Below, in pieces: positions 1 through 11,390 of a stretch of DNA of 64,000 bases. The notes under the pieces were generated by a model that was not told the origin of the DNA, did no database searches, and was given only the letters and a program-made list of their open reading frames with translations. The stretch is from assembly GCA_947172415.1 (NCBI GenBank), contig OX359200.1, forward strand, positions 994,501 to 1,058,500, written 5' to 3'. Positions within the stretch are counted from its first letter, which is position 1, and every line of letters begins with the position of its first letter. This DNA is from Chondrosia reniformis (lineage: Eukaryota > Porifera > Demospongiae > Chondrillida > Chondrillidae). A program made the translations under genes and the position numbers.

Positions 1-592
1 AGGGCGTTTGAGGATAGCCGTACGAATAAGGAGGGCCCTTCTTGACTGGGCGACGCCTTCTTCTTCTGTAGTTTCCTTCTTCGAACATAACTTCGTGATG
101 ACTATCTAACATCCAGTAGTGGCTCTTTCCATTCTTACCTCCCTTAATTGGCAGCTTCATGAAGCACTCGTGTAAGGAAAGGTTGTGACGAATACTGTTT
201 TTCCATCCTTGATTTTCTCGCTCGCGATAATATGGAAAGTTTTCAGTAATGAAATCGTATATTCCGTTCAGGGTGAGTCGCTTCTCTTGGGAGCTCTGAA
301 TAGCCATTGAAATTAAAGCTACGTAGGAATACGGCGGCTTTACACTACTAGATTTTATCGAGCCGTCCTCAGGAAATTTGATATCTCCCGCCTTGACGGT
401 TGGAACTGGTACCGGCGAGCTCTTCTTGCAATTCATCGTCCGCTCCAAGGCTAGCTGAAACTCCTGTTCGTTAACAACGTTAGGGGTGCTGTTGGTGGTA
501 CATGCATACATATCCATGGAAGCTTCGCTGACTTCTCCTGAAGAGTCTGCACTACCGTTTTGTGGACTCAAGACGCTGAGGAGATACGGCAT
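1..592 (-). CDS. Forkhead transcription factor, FoxL2-like (5' part, runs off left edge)
   Basis: About 197 codons are open from an ATG at 592 to base 1; the C terminus is outside the window. Residues 1-84 are low-complexity and Ser/Thr-rich. The forkhead winged-helix DNA-binding domain spans roughly residues 85-180. It opens with [14 protein letters not shown], has the recognition helix around [13 protein letters not shown], and ends with wing 2 and a basic run, GNYRRRRRR. The GNYRRRRR ending and the wing sequence most resemble FoxL2; FoxC, FoxD or FoxE cannot be excluded without a tree. The only in-frame ATG after the upstream stop is at 592, so it is the best start, although an upstream spliced exon is possible. 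Expected role: nuclear sequence-specific transcription regulator. No intron interrupts the visible part. Confidence 0.9.
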   Translation of the reverse strand, partial: MPYLLSVLSPQNGSADSSGEVSEASMDMYACTTNSTPNVVNEQEFQLALERTMNCKKSSPVPVPTVKAGDIKFPEDGSIKSSSVKPPYSYVALISMAIQSSQEKRLTLNGIYDFITENFPYYRERENQGWKNSIRHNLSLHECFMKLPIKGGKNGKSHYWMLDSHHEVMFEEGNYRRRRRRPVKKGPPYSYGYPQTP

Positions 593-1990
593 TAGTACTA
601 CGCTAATTGCAAAGGCTTTTAAAATAGCAGCCAAGTATAGTTCTTTCTTAAAAGTATTCCAGGTCGAGTATCCTTTTCTGCAATTTGCAGATTGCGCATA
701 GATTCACTGTTTATATAGCTGTTGTATTGCGTAATAAAAATAGCTATAAGGGGCAATGTTAAACATGGAAATTAAAAATATCAGTTAGTTGTTAAAGTAA
801 CATCGTACCGGCGTTTCCTCTAAAGCTACAACAAGAAAATCATATTTGTAATTATGCCAGATACATTTATTGATTCAAATTACTTTTAAACAAACTGTGA
901 CTTACTATCAAGAAATATTCCATCAAAACAGGAAATAATCCATTCACAAACTGTTCTACTCTCCATTCTAAAAATAGGTATTACACAGTTTGATATACTA
1001 CATGTACCATTGATTGGGCATAATAGTAAGTCTAATATCCTTAGTAACTTTGAAGAAAAGCAATAATGTATTAATGTATTCCGGAGAAGTATTATCTAAA
1101 CTTAAGATCTCTTAAGATGGTTGATCATAAATAAGTCTGTTCTCATAATGGTGATTCCCCTTTCAGCTGGCAGACTCAGAGGAGGGGGAGGAGAAGAAAA
1201 GCCTTGTCCTTACCCAAAGCTCTCTAACTGTCAGTGTACCTTAGTCAAAAGGTGCTAGGAAAAAGGGTGATCGTGATAATGGAACAAATTGACTTAGTCT
1301 GTATTGGTATTGCATAATGCCACATACCCTTACCCATAGAGTTGGTATATGCGGACATTGCTTCAGATATTGGTATTGCATAATGCCACACACCCTTACC
1401 CAGAGAGTTGGTATATGCAGACATTGCTTCAGATATTGGTATTGCATAATGCCACACACGCAGACATTACTTGAAGTGATATATTACTGTCTTTAACAAG
1501 ATACATTATAAAAGCACCATTACTTGATATATCTGCAGATTACTGTAGAGACACTATAGGTTTATAAAAACTTTACAGATTTGTGATGGTTACCATTTGT
1601 ATTGCTTCAGAAACACAAACAAACAAATTGTACTTCTAAGTGTTGTTTATCATAATTCACTAGCAGGCTGTATATATTAGATATACTTGTAATAACTATG
1701 CAAAATGGTTGGATTTTCTAAGGTTGTCACTCTCATTTCAGGATAATACAGCAAGATATTCTGTCACATGTGAAATAAATTCTAATTATGGCAGCACTGC
1801 TACTAATAGAATGATGTGTAAATGTACAAATTATAGCTATCCAACTGTGACCTTTGACATTGGAGAAGGATATACATCATTAATATCACACATGAGGGGC
1901 AAAGGTGTCCGCCTTTCTTCTCGAATATGACAACACATCGGCTCCCACAAAGAGGCAAATAAAATTACCATGAGATATCTCTACAGTCTG
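593..1990. other. Intergenic spacer with repeat fragments
   Basis: No convincing gene. It holds a degraded copy of the dispersed 180-bp repeat near 1180-1240 and a minisatellite at about 1294-1455. A short plus-strand open frame at about 1736-1930 follows a good-looking acceptor (cactctcatttcag), but its supposed upstream exon falls in repeat sequence. Confidence 0.5.
1294..1455. repeat. Minisatellite, ~70-bp unit, about 2.3 copies
   Basis: Each unit contains attgcttcagatattggtat, then the phrase gcataatgccacac, then acccttaccca. Copies differ by only a few bases. The short minus-strand open frames here are repeat artefacts. Confidence 0.8.
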
Positions 1991-2735
1991 TTAATCAAAA
2001 TAGTTGAAAAGTGTAATCTCCTCCCTGTCGTCATGAGCCAGAGAAGGACCCTGGTTATCAATCAGTAGACTTCAGTATGAGCTAATAAAACAAAGTGTTG
2101 CGTTAAACTTTACAAATGTACAAACCTGACATGTACTTCAGAAGAAGTTTCAGAAGGAATAAATACCAATTGCTCTATTTCACCATATCCTTCCAACATC
2201 TGGGCCAGTTCCTAAAGTAGTTAAATAGTCAAAAGTAAACAGTTGGCTAAGACGACTAAGCAATCGCAAACAGATCCTCCTAGCACAAATATCCTTAGTC
2301 TAGTAGTAGTAAAGTCTTAGGGTAGGAATTACTAATATTCAGTGACTGTGAAAAACAAAATGCAACCTCTTGCCAACTGAAAACACACAACTTACAACTT
2401 GAGTAATGTTGGGCGGTAAATTTGATAAAACTATTGTTTTACTCTTCTCACCAGGTTCCTGCATAGAGAGTCAGTAAAATAATAATTGAAGACATTCGAC
2501 TTGTTATGGGCTACAGAAAGTTAAATTTTAACAACACAATCTTAGTTTGTATGTATAATAATAATAAGCAGTGTGATATAGCTAGACAAATAACAGTTCA
2601 CACTATATTATGTCTGTATAATAAAAATATACATAAAATATGAAATACAAAATAACCATTACACAAATAATCCCCAAGACTATATTCATCAGTTTCATAG
2701 AAAAAGTTCTTGCCATCTCCAGATGCGCTTGTCAT
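1991..2735 (-). CDS. Small RNA-recognition-motif (RRM-like) protein, tentative four-exon model
   Basis: Proposed exons are 2735-2649, 2458-2396, 2211-2122 and 2050-1991, all joined in phase 0, giving about 99 residues. The central exons are the best evidence. They read TIVLSNLPPNITQV (an RNP2-like beta strand), then ELAQMLEGYGEIEQLVFIP, then SSEVHVRF (RNP1-like), which is the beta-alpha-beta-beta order of an RRM. The middle junction is clean (GTTGTAAGT donor, CTTTAG acceptor). The first and last exons are less certain. As modelled, the second half of the RRM (helix 2 and strand 4) is missing, so either a downstream exon has been missed or the domain is truncated. Function beyond likely RNA binding is unknown. 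Confidence 0.4.
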
Positions 2736-3447
2736 TGTGCACTGCCTCCTTACTTCTAATATCATTTTAAAATGTTTTTATTTGAATTGTATAGTTCAGT
2801 TTTCAAAGAAAACGGTTTTTATCAAATTCCTTCAAAGGTGGTTCACTAGCTTAAGTTTCCTGTCACAGTAATTTCAGCAGTTAAATTCCAAGTGCTTCTG
2901 TTGGGGAGTAATATTGCATCGCCCCCTAAGTGAATCACACTGGGAGGGACATACTTAGAGATAACAATATATACAACTCGTTACCTCTCAACGGTATGAC
3001 AGTAATATCTCTGTATATCTCAGTTACATAAGATAGGGTCAAATATCCATCACAGAAATGATGGTTGGTCTACCTTGATAATTTACAAACTATCACTTTG
3101 TTCTTCTTAGCAAGCATTCTTAAGGATCTAAGCTTAGTTCCACTCCTTCAGAATTCTCCCATGATCATTAGGGAGATAAGAAATTATTATTAGAGGAGAT
3201 TCTCATGATATTACAGGATGTGTTAATTTATTGATGACTCAAAAATATTTTACGTAATACACCTCCAAGAGGAATGCAGCAAATCGTGGGACCTTTGATT
3301 GCATGAGGTAGCCAATCAGGGATCTGAGGCAACTACATACTGACTTAATGCAGGTCAAATTTGTATGCAATAATGAGCCAATTAACATTCTTTACCTTAC
3401 AAGGTAGAGTATTAGCCATTCTGATGAGGGATGCTGTTATTGGGAGG

Positions 3448-3975
3448 GTGTGCTCCCAGGAGGGGTGTGGTCAGCCAAAGCTCCCATGAGGGGTGTGGTC
3501 AGCCAATGCTCCCATGAGGGGTGTGGTCAGCCAATGCTCCCATGAGGGGTGTGGTCTTCTAATGCTCCCATGAGAGGTGTGGTCAGCCAATGCTCCCATG
3601 AGGGGTGTGGTCTTCTAATGCTCCCATGAGAGGTGTGGTCAGCCAATGCTCCCATGAGGGGTGTGGTCTTCTAATGCTCCCATGAGAGGTGTGGTCAGCC
3701 AATGCTCCCATGAGGGGTGTGGTCAGCCAATGCTCCCATGAGAGGTGTGGTCAGCCAATGCTCCCATGAGGGGTGTGGTCAGCCAATGCTCCCAGGAGGG
3801 GTGTGGTCAGCCAATGCTCCCATGAGGGGTGTGGTCAGCCAATGCTCCCATGAGAGGTGTGGTCAGCCAATGCTCCCATGAGGGGTGTGGTCAGCCAATG
3901 CTCCCAGGAGGGGTGTGGTCAGCCAATGCTCCCATGAGGGGTGTGGTCACTCAATGCTCCCAGGAGGGGTGTGGC
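3448..3975. repeat. 28-bp minisatellite, about 18 copies
   Basis: The unit reads catgaggggtgtggtcagcc followed by aatgctcc. Variants are gaggggtgtggtcttctaat and an AGGAGG form in place of ATGAGG. The TCTTCT-type units recur in alternation with TCAGCC-type units near 3550-3690, which indicates expansion by multi-unit blocks. Open frames across it are artefacts. Confidence 0.95.
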
Positions 3976-6160
3976 TACTGTGCAGTGGGTCAACCTGACC
4001 ACTTCCTCATATTTTTCTGATTGCTGAATTGATGCTAACTTTTAGAAGTCTTTCCAACATCTCGTCACTTGAATAATTTGTATAAAGAGCTAGTCATAGA
4101 GCAAGTCATATCTGCAGTCAAGTTGGACACTTCCAGAGGAGAAGCAGGCTTATCACTGGTATTGGAGCCAGACCCTATGATTGCACAACTGCTATGGATT
4201 CAGCCTAACATAAGGACTTCAGATGGACTAGCAATTAGTCACAATGCAGCAGAGTTCTGGTCTTAGTGAGATCACTGACCAGTGCCCAAGGTTATGCAGC
4301 AAGTTTCACCTCCAGTCAAGCAGTGGTTTGACACTCAGATAATATGACTATACGTATATTCCTTTCATTAGTATTAATGGTAGTACCCACAGACAGTGAC
4401 AGTATAGAGTATCTATGGTTAAAATGCTGTTTTATAGATGTCTCTGAATGCTGACATCAGGTGTGAGCTTTATATGTATCTGTCCACATTTTAGAGAGTT
4501 GCAGCACTAAATGTATATACTTTAAATTCTACAAATTTAATGTATGGTGAGAGATAGGGTACATATCAAAACTTCTAAAGTCATCTGACATGCTTGGTAG
4601 ATGTCTGTGAATACCTACACCAAATTAGCTTCATATCAGCATATTTGATAGCTTAAATATGGTTTAGTATGCATGCAAGCAAAAACTGCTACTGAAGATA
4701 GAAGCTGCAATGGTTATTCCAAACCATTCAATATACACTGGCTATGAACGCTTCAGAATTGATTAATCACATGCAGTACTTGATCCCATCCAATGCTAAT
4801 GTATTTCTATGTTTAAAACTAGTCATGTGTACCACATAAAACAAACCATAAGTGATGTTTACAAATACAAAGTAAAGAATGAAAGACTCCAAAAATCTCT
4901 CAAAGCTCTCCCTAATCCTTCAGATAAACAGCAATATTGAGGATTACCTCTACAAATCAGACTACATTACAGTGACAAAAAACCTTGTGACAAGAAAAAA
5001 ACAGAAATTCACAAGTCAAAAGGGAAAACTTGCTCCAAAGGCTACATTGTATATGGAAAATGTTGGGACATACTGGTTTGTATATGGCATGTGTGGTTTG
5101 TTAAACAATGGCCCGCATTTAACAAGCAATCACGAGTGAAAGTACCTATAGAGTACACAAGGACCTCAGCCTTTGAAAGTACAATTTTTAATGACTTGAA
5201 AGGGATAGTCTCGCGTATGTGTGAGAATCTACAAACAATGACAATATAAGGAATGAAGAAGTGGTTCCTCCATATACTAGTCTTGTACGTAGGATTGGAA
5301 GCAGAGATACTAACCCTGAATTAAATTCAAAGTCACTCCCTTAATAGGGTACAACAATCTTCAGGGAGTGATCGGAGGAGAGGAGGAGGAGGAGGGGCCG
5401 AGGTGGCAGCACTTGACAAATTTGTGGACAAATTCCAGGAGTTATGCAATACAAATAGCCATCAAAGAGAAGAAGCTATCTGGATTAAAATTCTCGTTAA
5501 CCCCAATTGTAAAACGTTTCTAACAATATTGTTTCAAGGCAATAAGCCAAGATAATAATCAATCACCATTGCTAGGCAGTACCTGCATTATGTTGCTATG
5601 AGACAAATTTACTAAATCTACATCTACACATACAGTATGGGGAAGCATAATCTTACATGTACGCACAAATGTCCTGACCAATCAACTAAACGGTACACGT
5701 TCTAACAAAATACCACACCGCAATGTTAACAAGATACCAGCAGGTTTCCTACAATGACAAATAGATCAGCTGACAATGAACAGGCCTGACCTTGATCAAT
5801 TAAGAATGCCAAAGTGAAGCAAAAAGGAGATTTCAAATTCCACCAGCTAACTAAATTTACCCCTAAAACTAACATATTCACTTTCACACTGGTCAAAACA
5901 ATGCACCTCTTTTGTCTGTAAATATACATGTGGTCACTTCTAGCCACATACCTCCACGTCTGTTCATCCTTACATTAGCTGGAGACTGGCATTTACCAAG
6001 GAAAGCCTTTTAGGACTCCTAAAGGGTGGATCTTGGGAATAGCTGCCCTCCCCCTCCACCATCCCTCCCTGTTAAGATTCACATTCTATTATGTAGAATA
6101 TATTTGGGAGACGTGTCTCCATTCCTCATTAACTGAAAAGAGTTGCATTTCAACCATACC

Positions 6161-6480
6161 CCGTTCTTCTCATGTACACCCCGTTCTTCTCATGTACACC
6201 CCGTTCTTCTCATGTATACCCCGTTCTTCTCATGTACACCCCGTTCTTCTCATGTACACCCCGTTCTTCTCATGTACACCCCATTCTTCTCATGTATACC
6301 CCGTTCTTCTCATGTACACCCCGTTCTTCTCATGTACACCCCATTCTTCTCATGTATACCCCGTTCTTCTCATGTACACCCCGTTTTTCTCATGTACACC
6401 CCGTTCTTCTCATGTATACCCCGTTCTTCTCATGTACACCCCGTTCTTCTCATGTACACCCCGTTCTTCTCATGTATACC
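6161..6480. repeat. 20-bp minisatellite, 16 copies, with a 60-bp higher-order period
   Basis: Unit ccgttcttctcatgtacacc is repeated exactly every 20 bp. Position 17 alternates c, c, t over most of the array, making a 60-bp higher-order unit. Because 20 is not a multiple of 3, all three forward frames stay open and give spurious 'proteins' rich in PFFSCTPRSSHVHPVLLMYT-type repeats. Confidence 0.95.
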
Positions 6481-8896
6481 CTGACCTTCACATGCGTGTC
6501 TTATCCTTTTGAGGTACAAAGAGTCCAAAGATGCTAGATTGCTCACTCCCACACAGAATACAAATGAATCAAAGTTACACATGGGCCAAAAAAGAATTGA
6601 TCGCATTCCTTCTTTTGATCTAATGAATTGAACAAACTGCCCCTTAAGTACAATTACAAATTTGAAGTTGGTCAGTCATGTTACACAGAAACGCTCATAA
6701 ACTCACAAAGCAAAACATACCAATTGATGGTTTTGTATGCTAACATCCTAGTACAAAATCAAAGAAGAAATACTTAGCGAGATAAAGATCACTAAAACTA
6801 AGAAATCAAAGAGACACAGCTATGTCACAGTAATGCACCACTTGGGGCAAACTGAAGGAATGCACTGTGGTTCATTAAACATTGCTACCACATACAGCAG
6901 CCTTGATAAGAAAAGAATTTACAAATTATGAGGTGAAAGATATATTATATTGCATGTCTGTCAGCGATGACAGCATTGTCAAGGAAAGGAGACTAGGTCA
7001 TATTAGTCTGTAGTACATATTGCAGCTGGTACACATTGATACAATTTCAAGATAATTCCATCATATAGTCCTGATTTACCACAACGACTGAGGTCAAATG
7101 TCTCCACCTAATTGTATGTACATTTTCTGATGTGAAAGATACTGTTTGGCATGCCTAAATCACACTATATAGCCGTTACCAAAAGAACAGTTGTTCCAAT
7201 CAGTTATTCACTATACATTTCTACCCTGCTGCCATATACCCTGAATTTAAACATAACAAACAGACTTATAAGATTTATAACTTATTGCTTCTTCTCTGAA
7301 AAGAATAGTTGTGGTTTAATTATCTTCAGAGGATTTTCATACACATATATAGATATAATATAGCTACATATATATACATAAAACATGCTGTAACCTTTTG
7401 TATAAATGCAATACAAAATATAAAAAAAATGTAAGTTAAAAATATTAAGCTCGACTAAAGATTTGCTAATGCTATTATTTAACCTTTATAATATCTGGTA
7501 GGTTATTTATTTAGTAAAGTCATTACAGTGCTTATATATACCCGGAGGCAATACACTTAGAGGTAATATGCTGCATACTTCATAGTATACAAAACGACCA
7601 ACTCCAGCTTTGAAAATCAGCCCACCTATCTGTTCTTCTGCTTCAATTAACCACCTCAAATTTGATAACACTCACATAAAACAAGATATGAGGTAAAATA
7701 AACAAAAGCTAAAATTAAACATTTGCCAAACATTACAACAAATCCAGATGCGTGGCATGCAGCCATGGTTAAACATAACTTGAATATTTAAACATTGTAA
7801 CCTAATTGGATGGAACATTATGAGTGGGCAGGTGTCCCTGGATTTGAGGTATGTGGAGCTGGCATCACTGAATAACCACATCAAAGGACTAACTGTGTTC
7901 GGCTACAAGTACATCACACACTGGCTAATAACCTATCTATGAGCCGTTTAATGGATCACTAGCGATGGTCAGACCTCCAATTACTACATCCTGCTCATTA
8001 ACATTGACTGACATATTTAGTAACAAATTTGTTACACTAAAGACAGTCATGTAGCTCCACTTTGACTAAAGACACAATCTTCAGGCTAAGAACAATACAG
8101 CTTGCATAGTTGACAATTAATATAACAATAACAGAATATGCATTCTTGTTTTGTTTGCAAGAGAATTATCTCTGCTGTTACATGTCTCTGCAGAATGGAA
8201 CGATTACATTCCAATAATCAACTAAGAATGCAATTGTCGTCATCTTGCTAGACATTACACAAATATTGGACAAGACTAATGGAGGAGTTTGATTGACTTT
8301 GTTAACTTAACTCTCCCTCTCTTTTTTCTAAAAATATTTTACTCTGCTGCCTATACTTGCAATAACTAATTAACGAGCAATGGTTTATCAAAAGAAGTGC
8401 TCTACCTCAGCAAGTCAAGGAGTCAGTAGGGAGCCACGATGAGGTAGAAGTGACCAGGTGCATGTGGGCGGATATGGTCTCTTTGTGAATTAAAATTTGG
8501 TGATGGACACATTTAAAGTGAAAAGGTAGCGCTGAATCCAGGAAAGAATCCATTTAATTCAAATTGAAACATTAAAATACCAAAATGACACCTGTCATTA
8601 AATACATCACAGCTTGTTTTCCCCTATAGTTGTGGATAATCATGAATTCCTGTAAAGGGACCATTTTGCAAAAGTTCGACTTTCATGAAAAACAATAAAG
8701 TTTTGAAAAATTGTTTTGAAATTTTAATAACTCTGCCAAATGTTTAATAATTAAGCTGCATTAAATAAACCATCAGACCTCGTTGACAAAACAGTCAAAC
8801 AATGGACCTCTTTCGTGTTTCTATATACTTGATATTACCTTATAAAGGCAATAAAGGCGGCCAGCTAGATATGTAACCCTCCGTTACTATTAATAC

Positions 8897-9223
8897 CTCC
8901 AGCCATGGGCTACCTCCAGCCATGGGCTACCTCCAGCCATGGGCTACCTCCAGCCATGGGCTACCTCCAGCCATGGGCTACCTCCAGCCATGGGCTACCT
9001 CCAGCCATGGGCTATCACCAGCCATGGGCTACCTCCAGCCATGGGCTACCTCCAGCCATGGGCTACCTCCAGCCATGGGCTACCTCCAGCCATGGGCTAC
9101 CACCAGCCATGGGCTACCACCAGCCATGGGCTACCTCCAGCCATGGGCTACCACCAGCCATGGGCTACCTCCAGCCATGGGCTACCACCAGCCATGGGCT
9201 ACCACCAGCCATGGGCTACCCTA
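8897..9223. repeat. 17-bp minisatellite, about 19 copies
   Basis: Unit ctacctccagccatggg, with a ctaccaccagccatggg variant that increases toward the right end. Every unit carries the palindrome CCATGG. The three open frames across it are artefacts of the 17-bp period. Confidence 0.95.
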
Positions 9224-10644
9224 GCTGCAATACATGCTAACATATATCAAGCTACCTTCCGCTCTCTTTGAGGTTATCTCTGCATGAGCCTCATTGTCCA
9301 AATGTAGCTTTTTAAACCAATTATGAATTAGAGAGCACAATGGCAGTGGTGTTGCTAGGAGAATGTTGCGTAATACATCAGGACCAGCCACCTATGCAGG
9401 GTAGGCAAGTGATCTTATGCAATGGCAAGTACCCTAAGGTGGTCCATTGGATTGGTCAAGGTTTAATTTCTGGATTGACCACCTTATCAACAGCCACCAA
9501 GTGTTAATGATGGAAGCGACCCCAAAACAGGACAACCACAGAATTTAAAATATTCCATAGTCAGAAATCATTATTAAGAGAAATTACATAATGGAATGGT
9601 ATCAAGTTTGGCATGGAATGAACCTATTTGTTTGCTGTGAAGATAACACTTAATTGCACTCATAACTTGAAACTTAACCCACAAACTTACAAAATGAACA
9701 CTATCAGAAATACAAGACATCATTACAGATGATTGCCAAGTTAATTCTGCACATGCATCGCAACAAAGGATATGAAGAAGTTTTAGGCATGAAGTGGAAT
9801 GGTTTTGTCAAAACCCTCTTCATATATAACATGAGAATTATGTAGTTACATTAATGCAATTCAATTAGTTATAAAAGAATGGCCACAAATCAGCAATACT
9901 TTAGTACAGTATACTCATGCTAGTATATCTATATAAAATGTGCAGCCCACAGAGTATATATAACCTGTGCTTCAGTTAGACAGAATCCACCATTAAAAGG
10001 TCACTCAATTAAAAGGTCACTTAAAATCTCTCGAGGTGACACTTAAGTCACTGGCAGTGAGTCTCATTTGTGGCTCCTGTGTTAGGCTAGCTGTTGGCTT
10101 ACATCACACTCATCTGACCTCCATCAGACCTGCCATCTTGCCATGGTGCCTGCCCACTGCCATGTATACATTATATAATCTTGTCTTAAAAGAGACCTGC
10201 CAAATATTGACTTTCTTATTAACAGGAAGGACTATTTTGTAGAAATCTATACTTCACTGTTGCCAGTATATGTACATGTATAATCTGCACAATATATTAC
10301 TTAAAAATTACCAGAAACAGCAATAATTATTTAGCATTTCAATGTAAATACGTGCTATTCAAGCTAAAGAAAATCTTTCCATTCATAGTTTATGATACAC
10401 TGTATTTATATTTTTCTGGCTACTTTCCAATTAAGAGGAATTTCCCCTTAATAGAGTTCCTATATACCTAAAGACGCTGTTTTGCATAAAACTACAAAAT
10501 AATCTTTTTAAAGGGAGTTTCAAATAATATGTGCAGCTATTAAATTGCAATTATGGCAAAAATTCTCTTTAGTGATATCAGTCCTCAACTATACACTATT
10601 ATGTAACGAAATAAACAAAGTCACGTGATATGCACATGACTTAC

Positions 10645-11159
10645 AGCTGGATCAGAATTGTGAAGCACTTCAGCATTAAATGGCAGCCGTGGTATTGCTG
10701 ATGTAAGCTGGAATACAAAGTAATGAGAACATAAACTCATTATTGTCTCATTTACATTGCGCAATCATAATCAATGAATGCAAGTATTTTGGAAATGCAC
10801 CGCACAACGATCTAATTATTGGCATTTCACTTCATGTATTGTGTTGCGCAATTTCTTACTCCTCCTGGTCGTGAAACTGCAGGTCTTGCTTCGTTCAAGC
10901 GCGCTCGTCCGCTGCTTGGCCAAAGGGTTGGTTTTCGTGTGTTGAAAGAACCCAGACTGCTGGTTTTAGATGTCACTTGAGTCACGGATGATGCCAAAGC
11001 TGGTTCGGGAAGACGAATGTCTGCGGCCTTTACAATTCTCTTTCCCCGACCCGCTAACGGGGATATTGGAAGGTTTTCATTATTCGTGGCTGGTTTTAAT
11101 GTTGTCGTCTCCCTAAACGGTTCATCACTGTTCCAATTTCGCCATCTGCCCAGCGCCAT
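10645..11159 (-). CDS. Unrecognised protein, N-terminal two exons
   Basis: Exon 1 is 11159-10860. It starts at an ATG in good context (AAAAATGGCG) and its GTAAGA donor comes after exactly 100 codons. Exon 2 is 10707-10645, 21 codons, from an AG acceptor to a GTAAGT donor, also phase 0. The protein begins MALGRWRNWNSDEPF and is rich in Ser, Thr, Pro and Arg (for example ISPLAGRGKRIVKAADI and SSGRARLNEARPAV), suggesting an intrinsically disordered region. I recognise no domain. If the second donor is not used, a stop follows eight codons later. Otherwise the gene continues to the left, possibly into the RRM exons near 2.1-2.7 kb. The ATG lies only about 230 bp from the UBA2 stop on the same strand. 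Confidence 0.5.
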
Positions 11160-11390
11160 TTTTCTCAATGATAATAATCAGTAACGTGTCATCTTTGTAT
11201 TGAATATGTGTAATGATTGAGCACTAACAACTAAAGATCCGAAGCCTTTTATATATACGGTTAGATGTTTGATTTAAAACGTGTCCTTTTCCATCTGATT
11301 GGATATAAAGTGCTCAACAACCAATGAAACAAGTTTTGAAAAGTAATTACTTAAACACAAAACACAACCATATTGTGACAATACATTTGT

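Larger units (their letters stand above)
2740..10640. other. Gene-poor 8-kb stretch with three minisatellites
   Basis: No family-level gene is recognisable on either strand. Weak open frames exist, for example plus 5351-5555, which could encode a charged peptide after a CTTCAG acceptor, and plus 4069-4266; neither has recognisable homology. The block carries three unrelated tandem arrays, at 3448-3975, 6161-6480 and 8897-9223. It could be intergenic, or one very long intron if the 10.6-11.2 kb gene and the RRM exons belong to one gene. I favour intergenic. Confidence 0.5.

Noticed and set aside
486-701. Plus-strand 71-codon open frame
   Set aside because: It lies antisense to the N-terminal coding part of the forkhead gene and has no family support.
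1164-1240. Apparent plus-strand exon after a good acceptor (cccctttcag), in phase with 1736-1930
   Set aside because: The text (gaagaaaagccttgtcctta, cccaaagctctctaac) is a worn copy of the dispersed 180-bp repeat, so the exon is probably spurious.
5351-5555. Plus-strand frame with charged, protein-like sequence (DKFVDKFQELCNTNSHQREE)
   Set aside because: No partner exons, no recognised family, and it begins in a GAGGAG-rich tract. Left as unsupported.
6033-6537. Long open frames of repeated PFFSC/RSSHV peptides
   Set aside because: A 20-bp stop-free repeat keeps all three frames open; there is no other coding sign.
3448-9240. Tandem arrays considered as CRISPR-like
   Set aside because: Units abut directly with no unique spacers and the context is a eukaryotic nuclear locus. 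They are minisatellites.
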